Source of the DNA: a virus
Length of the DNA: 56,859 bases
Virus record (IMG/VR): IMGVR_UViG_3300010371_000042
Location: 1-56,859 of that record
Strand: one strand, 5' to 3'
Shown here: one piece after another, positions 21,390 to 28,080 of the stretch
Numbering within the stretch: position 1 is the first letter of the stretch
Layout: the number at the start of each line of letters is the position of its first letter
The notes under the pieces: model-generated
Databases searched by the model: none
The model's input: only the letters and a program-made list of their open reading frames with translations
Told to the model about the DNA's origin: nothing
Made by a program: the position numbers and the translations under genes

Positions 21390-21761
21390 GTGCCCGACGA
21401 TCCGAGCGAGAACATCATCGAGGCCTGCGCCCGAGCGGCGCATGAAGTGAACCGAGCCTACTGTCTGGCGCTCGGCGACGAGTCGCAGCCCGCGTGGGAC
21501 GACGCGCCGGAATGGCAGAAGCGCAGTGCGCGCAACGGCGTGAAGGGTGCGCTCGACGGCGCGACGCCCGAGCAGAGTCATGTCTCATGGCTCGAGGAGA
21601 AGCGCCTCGACGGGTGGACGTACGGCCCCGTGAAGGACCCGGCGATGAAGGAGCACCCGTGCTTCATGCCGTACGAATGCTTGCCCCCGGCGCAGCGCGC
21701 GAAGGACCTGCTCTTCGTCGAGACGGTGCGCGGCATGGCGCGCGCCCTCGTGGCGGTCTGA
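21390..21761 (+). CDS. RyR-domain protein
   Basis: 123 residues from GTG at 21390 (AAGGGAG upstream). Residues 11-110 match the RyR repeat fold: an N-terminal helix with AHEVNRAYC, W36-D-D-A-P, a helix ending KGALDGATPEQSHVSWL, then GWTYGPVKDPAMKEHPCFMPY and a closing LLFVETVRGM helix. RyR domains, named from ryanodine receptors, occur in many phages as stand-alone proteins. A ligand-binding or defence-sensing role has been proposed for some but is not established for this type. Confidence 0.8.
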   Translation: MPDDPSENIIEACARAAHEVNRAYCLALGDESQPAWDDAPEWQKRSARNGVKGALDGATPEQSHVSWLEEKRLDGWTYGPVKDPAMKEHPCFMPYECLPPAQRAKDLLFVETVRGMARALVAV

Positions 21762-21764
21762 GTC

Positions 21765-22061
21765 GTGAACCCCTGGGACGAGCGCTGGCGGGTCGACGAC
21801 GGGACGCCGGCCTTTGGGGTCGCGGTGGTGCGCGACACGCCGGACCCGCGGCTGCGCGACCGCGTGGCGGACGTCGACGTGACCGATACGGCGGAGAACG
21901 CGAAGCGCCGGGCCGCGCTGATGGCGGCGGCGCCGGAGCTCTACGTGGCGATCAAGGAACTGCTGTCCATCGTACGAATTCCCTCGGGTCCGCAGCCGAC
22001 CCTTGAGGGTGTTGTGCGGGCGGCGGGTGATGCCCTCCGCAAGGCTCGAGGTGAACCGTGA
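21765..22061 (+). CDS. Hypothetical protein, paralogue A
   Basis: 98 residues from GTG at 21765. It starts NPWDERWRVDD and contains AALMAAAPELYVAIKELLSI and an end ALRKARGEP. The same three landmarks appear in the next gene, so the pair arose by tandem duplication. Short phage proteins with AAAPELY are common; function is unknown. Confidence 0.65.
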   Translation: MNPWDERWRVDDGTPAFGVAVVRDTPDPRLRDRVADVDVTDTAENAKRRAALMAAAPELYVAIKELLSIVRIPSGPQPTLEGVVRAAGDALRKARGEP

Positions 22062-22330
22062 AGCCGTGGGAGGAGACATGGATTGCGATCGACGACGACG
22101 TCTATGCCCGGATGGCCGATAGCGACTCGGTCGATATTCGGGCCACCCTACGGAACGCAGCGCCGGAGGGCTCCGAGGCGCTCATTGCCGCCGCGCCGGA
22201 CCTGTACCGAGCGCTGGAGGCCGTTCTAGCCAACACGCGGGATAACAACTCCGATTCGTCTTGGTGGGAGCGCAGGACCGCTGCTCATGCGCTGGCGGAA
22301 GCGGCGCTCCGCAAGGCGAGGGGCGAGTGA
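22058..22330 (+). CDS. Hypothetical protein, paralogue B
   Basis: 90 residues from GTG at 22058 (GTGA overlap). It begins KPWEETWIAIDDD, has IAAAPDLYRALEAVL and ends ALRKARGE, matching the previous gene over most of its length with divergent middle parts. Confidence 0.65.
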   Translation: MKPWEETWIAIDDDVYARMADSDSVDIRATLRNAAPEGSEALIAAAPDLYRALEAVLANTRDNNSDSSWWERRTAAHALAEAALRKARGE

Positions 22331-22737
22331 CGACGGTCCTCGACGAGCTGCGCGCCCTCGCGACGCGCTTCTTCCCCGCGGAGCTGTGCCCGTCGGTGCG
22401 CCGCGCCGGGGGCGACGACTACGTGGTGCGCCTGGAGCGCGGGGGCGAGTGGATCGAGACGGTGCTGGAGATCGACTCGCTCGAGGCGCTGCGGAGCCAC
22501 GGCGAGGAGCTGGCGCGCGAGCTGCGACGCATCGAGTTCCACCTGGTCAACCGGACGGAGAACCGTCGGCAACGTCGGGCGCGCCGTTCCATGGTGCGAC
22601 ACGAAGTCTGCACGTGCTGGTCGAAGGAGCCTATCGCCGTGCCGCCTGCGCTCGCGCGGCAGATCCGCGCCTCGTGCCCCGTGCACGGAGGCGGTCCGGT
22701 TCCTGACTTCCCGAACGACATCGTGGGCCGATCATGA
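22327..22737 (+). CDS. Hypothetical protein with C-terminal cysteine pair
   Basis: 136 residues from GTG at 22327 (GTGA overlap). The N-terminal 75 residues alternate helix and strand (VLDELRALATRFFP, YVVRLERGGEWIETVLEID). The C-terminal part contains CTCW and a later CPVHGG, a possible zinc site. Function is unknown. Confidence 0.55.
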   Translation: MTTVLDELRALATRFFPAELCPSVRRAGGDDYVVRLERGGEWIETVLEIDSLEALRSHGEELARELRRIEFHLVNRTENRRQRRARRSMVRHEVCTCWSKEPIAVPPALARQIRASCPVHGGGPVPDFPNDIVGRS

Positions 22738-22871
22738 GGGCCGAAAACTGTATCGCATGCGGCCATTTTACGAAGGACGGTGGTCGTCTTTGCCGGCGTT
22801 GCCTCAGGGGCGCATGTCGCGCGCTGCGCGAACCGTGGTGGTTGCGATTGCTTCGCTGGCTCGTGTCCTGA
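22734..22871 (+). CDS. Tiny zinc-ribbon protein
   Basis: 45 residues from ATG at 22734 (ATGA overlap). CIACGHFTKDGGRLCRRC gives a clean C-x2-C, x10, C-x2-C zinc ribbon, followed by a basic, tryptophan-rich tail. It ends 38 bases before the small serine recombinase. Confidence 0.6.
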   Translation: MRAENCIACGHFTKDGGRLCRRCLRGACRALREPWWLRLLRWLVS

Positions 22872-22909
22872 ACGGGAACTCCGACGACCCGGTGTGTGTC
22901 CACCCGGGC

Positions 22910-23593
22910 ATGACCGGAAACGGCAAGACGGCGGTGGCATACGTGAGGGTGTCGACGGAGGACCAGAAGCTCGGTCCGGAGGCGCAGCGGGCGGCGATCG
23001 AAGCGTGGGCGCGGGCCGAGGGCGTGACGGTGGTCGCGTGGCATGTGGACCAGGGGCTCGGCGGGGGCCTGGAACTCGAGGAGCGCGCGGGGCTCATCGC
23101 GGCGCTCGCGGACCTGAAGGCGCACCGCGCCGGGTCGCTCGTCGTCGCGAAGCGCGATCGGCTGGCGCGCGACGTGTACATCGCGGGGGCGATCGAGCGC
23201 GAGGTGGCCAAGACGGGGGCGCGCGTCGTCTCCGCCGACGGGACGGCGAACGGCGACACGCCGGCCGACGCGTTCATGCGGTCGATCCTCGACGCGGTGG
23301 CGCAGTACGAGCGGGCGCTCATCCGGGCGCGGACGAAGGCGGCGCTCGGCGCGAAGGCGGCGCGGGGGGAGCGCGTGGGGGAGATCCCGTACGGCTTCCG
23401 GCTCGCGCCCGACGGCGTGCGCCTCGAGCCCGACGAGGGCGAGCAGCACGTCGTCGCGACCGTGCGCGAGCTTCACGCGTCGGGCCTTTCGCAGCGCGGC
23501 ATTGTGCGCGCCCTGGCCGGCCGCGGCGTGGTGTCGCGGTCGGGCAAGGCGCTCGGCAAGACGCAGGTGGTCCGCATCCTCGAAGCCGCCTGA
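22910..23593 (+). CDS. Small serine recombinase (resolvase/invertase family)
   Basis: 227 residues from ATG at 22910. The catalytic serine is S15 in AYVRVSTEDQ; VVAKRDRLARD carries the conserved arginines, and a C-terminal helix-turn-helix is visible in GLSQRGIVRALAGRGVVSRS. Length and layout fit resolvases and invertases, not integrases. It might resolve multimers, invert a segment or act in transposition. No clear inverted or direct crossover sites were found nearby. Confidence 0.85.
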   Translation: MTGNGKTAVAYVRVSTEDQKLGPEAQRAAIEAWARAEGVTVVAWHVDQGLGGGLELEERAGLIAALADLKAHRAGSLVVAKRDRLARDVYIAGAIEREVAKTGARVVSADGTANGDTPADAFMRSILDAVAQYERALIRARTKAALGAKAARGERVGEIPYGFRLAPDGVRLEPDEGEQHVVATVRELHASGLSQRGIVRALAGRGVVSRSGKALGKTQVVRILEAA

Positions 23594-23648
23594 CGGCGAG
23601 TTGCGGCTCTCGCCGCGCCTGACGGAAGGTGGTCGTCGGCGAACCACG

Positions 23649-24170
23649 ATGACCTCCGCAAGCCCCGAGCAGCCCGACGCCTCTCCGCCCGATCCGATCG
23701 AAGTCGTCGTCCGCAAGGCGACGGCAGCGGACCTCGCGACGCTCGTCATCCCGAGCTGGCTCGCGAGCTACGCGCGATCGTTCCCCGCGAAGATGATGCG
23801 CGCCGACACCCGCCACGCCCCGGGGCGCGACCGATACTGGTCCGGCATGCGCGCGCGGATCGAGCGCGTGCTCTCGACATCGACGACGGCGGTGCTCGTG
23901 GCGGACGTCGCGGGCATGGCCGCGGGCTGGGCGTGCGAGGACCGATCGCGGCGCGAACTGCACTACGTCTACGTCCGCGAGAACTTCCGCCGCCAGGGCA
24001 TCGCGCGGCGTCTCTGCGGATGGATCGACGACGCGCAGGGCGATCTCGTTTTCCTCACGGCGCTGCCGCCGCCATGGTTCACGATGGGCGCGCGCGGCGC
24101 CGACGGCCAGCCGACGGGTCGCCCCTTGTGGCGCCCGCATCAGGTCATCGACACGATCACGAGCTTCTGA
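23649..24170 (+). CDS. GNAT-family N-acetyltransferase
   Basis: 173 residues from ATG at 23649. The acetyl-CoA motif is at LHYVYVRENFRRQGIARRLC (R-x-x-G-I-A), with preceding strands VLVADVAGMAAGWAC. Phage GNAT proteins of this type often lie just before the terminase. The acceptor substrate is unknown; modification of a host protein or of capsid components is possible. Confidence 0.75.
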   Translation: MTSASPEQPDASPPDPIEVVVRKATAADLATLVIPSWLASYARSFPAKMMRADTRHAPGRDRYWSGMRARIERVLSTSTTAVLVADVAGMAAGWACEDRSRRELHYVYVRENFRRQGIARRLCGWIDDAQGDLVFLTALPPPWFTMGARGADGQPTGRPLWRPHQVIDTITSF

Positions 24171-24187
24171 GCACGAGGGCAACGTCC

Positions 24188-24463
24188 ATGGGCAAGTCGA
24201 AGGGCGGCGGGAAGACGGAGACGCAGGGGCGCGAGGTGAGCAAGTCGGTCGCGGACACGCGCCACATCGCTCGCTCGCAGAGCACTCCGAAGAACAATGA
24301 CTTCGCGGGCAGCATCAAGCTCCCGAAGTCGCAGACCGAGAAGCTCCCCGCGGAGGCGACGCGGATGGAGTCGAAGGAGCTGAAGCTCCCTGGCGTCCAC
24401 GACAAGGGCATCGGCACGGTCGACACCTGGGATCAGAAGCGCGACCGCAAGGCCGGGGCCTGA
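24188..24463 (+). CDS. Hypothetical lysine-rich protein
   Basis: 91 residues from ATG at 24188. It is rich in Lys, Ser, Gly and Thr (MGKSKGGGKTETQGREVSKS) and probably disordered. No domain was seen. Confidence 0.55.
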   Translation: MGKSKGGGKTETQGREVSKSVADTRHIARSQSTPKNNDFAGSIKLPKSQTEKLPAEATRMESKELKLPGVHDKGIGTVDTWDQKRDRKAGA

Positions 24464-24464
24464 G

Positions 24465-24659
24465 GTGGCCATCACCGGCACGCAGAAGACACCCGGGGAG
24501 GCCGCGAAGGCGGGCAAGGGCGCGGCTCCGCGAAAGCCGCTCGCCCCCGAGCGACACGGCGGCGGCACGAACGCCAGCGCCATGCACGAGATGGGGAAGA
24601 CGGTCCCCAGCTTCCATGAAGAGCAGCACGCTCGTCTGGAGCGAAGCCGCAAGAAGTAG
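24465..24659 (+). CDS. Hypothetical basic protein
   Basis: 64 residues from GTG at 24465, starting just past the previous stop. Lys/Ala/Gly-rich with a helical end (SFHEEQHARLERSRKK). No family was recognised. Confidence 0.5.
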   Translation: MAITGTQKTPGEAAKAGKGAAPRKPLAPERHGGGTNASAMHEMGKTVPSFHEEQHARLERSRKK

Positions 24660-24695
24660 CTCTAGCTCCCGCACGAACGAGACAGGAGAACCACG

Positions 24696-24860
24696 ATGCC
24701 GCTGAAGAAGGGTACGAGCCGCGCGACGATGGGCCGGAACATCGCCGAGATGGAGAAGGCGGGGCACCCGCGCAAGCAGGCCATCGCCGCCGCGCTCCGA
24801 GAGAAGCGCGAGAGCGGCGGCAAGGCGCCGCGCGGGGGTCGCGGAGGCAGCGGGCGATGA
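24696..24860 (+). CDS. Small conserved phage protein (AIAAALR type)
   Basis: 54 residues from ATG at 24696 with CAGGAG upstream. The helix ATMGRNIAEMEKAGHPRKQA then IAAALREKR matches a very common short phage protein motif seen beside terminase and portal genes; its role is unknown. The stop overlaps the GroES-like ATG (ATGA). Confidence 0.7.
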   Translation: MPLKKGTSRATMGRNIAEMEKAGHPRKQAIAAALREKRESGGKAPRGGRGGSGR

Positions 24861-25273
24861 CGTCCTCGGTCTCCGAGTCGCTCACCCAGCGTCCGGCGCC
24901 GAAGCCGCTGCAGCCCGGGCGCCGGCTTAAGCCCCTGCACGACCGCGTGCTCGTCAAGCGGCCCCCGAATGCGCGCCAGGTCGGCACGATCGTGCTCGTC
25001 GGCGGCAAGCGCGAGGACGTCGTGATCTCCGAAGTCGTCTCGATCGGCACTCGCTGCTCGCTGCGACCCTGGGAGCTCGCCGTCGGCGACTTCGTGATGC
25101 ACCCGCGCGTGTGCGGCGCGAAGTACGACAACACGTTCGGTCGTCTCGACGATGACGGCGACCTCGTGTTCCTGCACGAGCAGGAGCTCATGGCCGTCGT
25201 GGACCCGGGGCTCGTCGTGACGGGACACGCCGTCTACGACGCGAACGGCGTCTGCGACTTCGCGCAGAAGTAG
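24857..25273 (+). CDS. GroES-like co-chaperonin
   Basis: 138 residues from ATG at 24857 (ATGA overlap). Residues 22-35 read RRLKPLHDRVLVKR, the classic Cpn10 opening strand, followed by GTIVLVGGKREDVVISEVVSIG and LAVGDFVMH (compare the V-x-x-G-D-x-V block of GroES). It is longer than host GroES (about 95 residues), with a 20-residue N-terminal extension. A mobile-loop-like stretch with T-I-V is present but not canonical. It probably works with host GroEL to fold capsid proteins, as T4 gp31 does. Confidence 0.75.
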   Translation: MTSSVSESLTQRPAPKPLQPGRRLKPLHDRVLVKRPPNARQVGTIVLVGGKREDVVISEVVSIGTRCSLRPWELAVGDFVMHPRVCGAKYDNTFGRLDDDGDLVFLHEQELMAVVDPGLVVTGHAVYDANGVCDFAQK

Positions 25274-25279
25274 GCCGTC

Positions 25280-25531
25280 GTGCGCGCGCATCTGCTGAAG
25301 CAAGCCCTCGACGCCGCACCGACCTCGATCGGCGAGTCGGAGCCGTGCGCCGCCTGCCGGACCCCGGGAGAGCGGAAGCTCTTTGATCGACTGGCCTCGG
25401 CGACTGGCCAGATGCACTACCAACTCCACGACATCCAGGCGCGAGCGCGCACGATGCGCGACTTCCGACGCCAGGTCGATCGCGCGGCTGCGGCCAAAGG
25501 TCGCACGATCGACTGGAACAAGACCCTCTGA
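25280..25531 (+). CDS. Hypothetical protein
   Basis: 83 residues from GTG at 25280. It contains one C-x2-C (CAACRTPGE) and two helices (FDRLASATGQMHYQLHDIQA and MRDFRRQVDRAAAAKG). Function is unknown. Confidence 0.5.
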   Translation: MRAHLLKQALDAAPTSIGESEPCAACRTPGERKLFDRLASATGQMHYQLHDIQARARTMRDFRRQVDRAAAAKGRTIDWNKTL

Positions 25532-25545
25532 CGAGCGAGACGACG

Positions 25546-26004
25546 ATGCGCATCCGAGCCTACCGACCCATCGGCTACTGCCCCGACCCCGTCACCCGCG
25601 GACCGCTCCAGTTCGTCGAGTCAGGGGCCGGCCCCGTGGCCCTCCGGCGCGACATCTTCGACGTGAAGGGTGAGGTCTACATCTTTGCTCGGCATCGAGA
25701 TGTGCGTCTCGTCGATCGGGAGGACGGCACGAAGCGCAGCGTCGCGCTCGACCTAGTGCTGTGCACGAAGATGAGCGCGCACGGAGCGAGCGAGATCGGG
25801 CCCGTGGAGGCGGCGGCGCTGCTCGAGGAGTTCGAGAAGCGATGGCCTCTACTCGAGGCGCCCATCCCGCCGGAGGAGCCGGCGCCGGAGCCCCTACCCG
25901 CGGCGGCCCCGCCGCCGCGCGCGCGCCGCCGCGCCGTGACGACGCCTCCCGCCGTCGAGGAGCCGGCGACGGATGCCGATCCGGAGCCGACGTCGGCAGC
26001 CTGA
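25546..26004 (+). CDS. Hypothetical protein upstream of the terminase
   Basis: 152 residues from ATG at 25546, overlapping the terminase start by 32 bases. A beta-rich N-terminal 85 residues (YIFARHRDVRLVDREDGTKR) is followed by a short helix and a Pro/Glu/Ala-rich tail. It has no helix-turn-helix, so it is unlikely to be the small terminase despite its position. Confidence 0.6.
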   Translation: MRIRAYRPIGYCPDPVTRGPLQFVESGAGPVALRRDIFDVKGEVYIFARHRDVRLVDREDGTKRSVALDLVLCTKMSAHGASEIGPVEAAALLEEFEKRWPLLEAPIPPEEPAPEPLPAAAPPPRARRRAVTTPPAVEEPATDADPEPTSAA

Positions 26005-27718
26005 ACGCGTCCTTCCGGGCGCCGACGTCGAGATCGACGACGCGCAGCGCCTCGCGCTCGCGCTCGAGCGACTGACGGAGCTCGAGCTCGCGCGCCTCTC
26101 CCGCCCGGGCTCGCGCTTCGTCGACTTCGCACCGGCCTTCCTGGGCCTCGAGCTGACCGAGGCGCAGGCGGCGATCACGAGCGTCCTCTTCGACGGGTGC
26201 GCGCCGCCGCCGAAGTACGTCGACAGCATCTTCGGCGGCCTGCGCACGGCGCCCGATCCGAGTGCCCTCGTGACGGTGGAGCACGTCGGCGGCCGCGGGG
26301 GAGGCAAATCGCGCGTGCTCATCGCCGGGCGCGCACTGCATCTCGCGCTCTCGGTCGACCTCTCGTCGCTCTCCGTCGGCGAGGCGGCCCTCGTTCCGAT
26401 CATCGCGCCCGATCAGCGCGCGTCGCGGCGCACGCTCGCCTTCGTGAAGGGTGTTTTCCAGGCGAAGCCCGTGCTCGCGCGGCTCCTGCACTACGAGGAG
26501 ACGCTCGACGTCGTCCGGATCGTGCGCCCCGATGGCCACCCGGTGACGATCGAGTCCCGCCCGGCGACGGGAGGCGGCAAGGCGGTGCGCGGTGCGCCCC
26601 TCGCGGGCGTCATGATGGAGGAGGCGGCTTTCTTCGGAGACGAGGGCTACGAGGTCTCCGACATCGAGATCTACCGCGCCGCGCGCCCGCGCCTCCTGCT
26701 AGGCGCCCAGATCGTCATCGTCTCGTCGCCGTGGGCGCAGGCGGGGCTCGTGTGGGATCTCTTCAAGGAGAACCACGGCGCGCCGAAGCGCGCGACGGTG
26801 TCGCGGGCCTCGACGCTCACCATGAACCCGTCGCCGGAGACGGAGGCGATGGTCCGTCTCGAGCGAGAGTCGGATCCGGACAACGCCGCGCGCGAGTTCG
26901 ACGCCGAGTTTCTCTCCGCCGACGCCGAGCGATTCTTCCCCGAGGCGCTCATCGAGCGCTGCATCGACCGAAGCCTCGTGGTGCTCGACGACGAGCCCGT
27001 GCTCGAGGTCCGACCGGGCGAGACGGTGCGGTTTGGCGGCGACTTCGCCTTCGACGTCGACTCGTCGGCGCTCGTCGGGTGGGTGCTCCGATCATTCTCC
27101 GAGGCACCGAAGCCGCCGATCGAGCGCTTCGTGTGCTGCGAGCTGCGTGAGTGGCGACCCACGCCGAGCATGCACCTCGTCCCGAGCGAGGTGGTGCACG
27201 ACGCCGCCCGGCGCGTGGCGCGCGCGGGGGCGAAGCTCGTCGTCGCCGACGCCCACTACCGGCGGGCGATCGAGGAGCACCTCGCGGAGCACTCCCTGGG
27301 GCTCGTGTCGACGCTCGGGACCACCGCGGAAGCGTGCCTCGTCGTGCGCGCGCTCATGGCGCAGGATCGCGTGCGCTTCCCGTCGCACCCGCGTCTCCTC
27401 CTGCAGCTCCGGCGCGTGCGATCGACCCACAAGCCCGGGGGGCAGATCTCGATCCATCAGCCGCGGACGCGCGACGGTGGGCACGGCGACATCGTCTCGG
27501 CGATGGTCGCCGGCCTCTCGGGGGTCGATCTGAAGTCCAAGGCCCCCGCCATCGCCCCCCGAACGCAGCTCGAGGCCGAGGTGCGCGCGAACGAGGAGCG
27601 CCGGCAGCGGATCTACCGCGAGCGCGAGAAGGAGCAGCGCCGGTCCGACCAGCGTCTCGCGCGGACCCTCCGGCGAGTTGTACCGTCCGCCCTGCTGCGG
27701 CAGCTTCGGGGCTCATGA
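25973..27718 (+). CDS. terL: Terminase large subunit
   Basis: 581 residues from ATG at 25973. ATPase: Walker A GGRGGGKS (near residue 106-113) and Walker B GVMMEEAAFF with the acidic pair near 216. Nuclease: acidic residues in GGDFAFDVDSS (about 355), VVADAHY (about 424) and RDGGHGDIVSAM (about 500). The last 50 residues are a Glu/Arg coiled region. It docks on the portal, drives DNA into the prohead and cuts the concatemer. Confidence 0.9.
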   Translation: MPIRSRRRQPERVLPGADVEIDDAQRLALALERLTELELARLSRPGSRFVDFAPAFLGLELTEAQAAITSVLFDGCAPPPKYVDSIFGGLRTAPDPSALVTVEHVGGRGGGKSRVLIAGRALHLALSVDLSSLSVGEAALVPIIAPDQRASRRTLAFVKGVFQAKPVLARLLHYEETLDVVRIVRPDGHPVTIESRPATGGGKAVRGAPLAGVMMEEAAFFGDEGYEVSDIEIYRAARPRLLLGAQIVIVSSPWAQAGLVWDLFKENHGAPKRATVSRASTLTMNPSPETEAMVRLERESDPDNAAREFDAEFLSADAERFFPEALIERCIDRSLVVLDDEPVLEVRPGETVRFGGDFAFDVDSSALVGWVLRSFSEAPKPPIERFVCCELREWRPTPSMHLVPSEVVHDAARRVARAGAKLVVADAHYRRAIEEHLAEHSLGLVSTLGTTAEACLVVRALMAQDRVRFPSHPRLLLQLRRVRSTHKPGGQISIHQPRTRDGGHGDIVSAMVAGLSGVDLKSKAPAIAPRTQLEAEVRANEERRQRIYREREKEQRRSDQRLARTLRRVVPSALLRQLRGS

Positions 27719-28080
27719 AGCGCACTTCGAAGAGCGCGCCCGGGCGCATGAGCGCCGACGACGTGCTCCGGCTCATGGCCGGCATGCGTCAGCACGGCGT
27801 CGCATGCGTCGAGTTCGAGGGCTGCAAGCTCGCGCTCGTGCCGGACCGCGCCGTCGGAGGCCAGCAGACGCCCGCGCCGCGACCGACGGCCGCGCTGGCG
27901 ACGGCCGGGATCGCGCAGGCCAAGGCGACGCTCGAGCAGCAGCGGATCGCGCGCGCCTCGCGCCGCGCCGGCGCCGACCTCGGCGCGCAGACCGGCAAGT
28001 CGCTCACGAAGCTCGTGGAAGACGTCGTCGACGAAGCCAGCAAGCCCGAGACGGAGACGCCCATCGCCCGCTCCCCGTGA
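27715..28080 (+). CDS. Hypothetical protein between terminase and portal
   Basis: 121 residues from ATG at 27715 (ATGA overlap), coupled to the portal by GTGA. It contains a small strand pair (VACVEFEGCKLALVPD) and a helical C-terminus (AKATLEQQRIARASRRAG). Function is unknown; a head-assembly accessory by position. Confidence 0.6.
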   Translation: MKRTSKSAPGRMSADDVLRLMAGMRQHGVACVEFEGCKLALVPDRAVGGQQTPAPRPTAALATAGIAQAKATLEQQRIARASRRAGADLGAQTGKSLTKLVEDVVDEASKPETETPIARSP

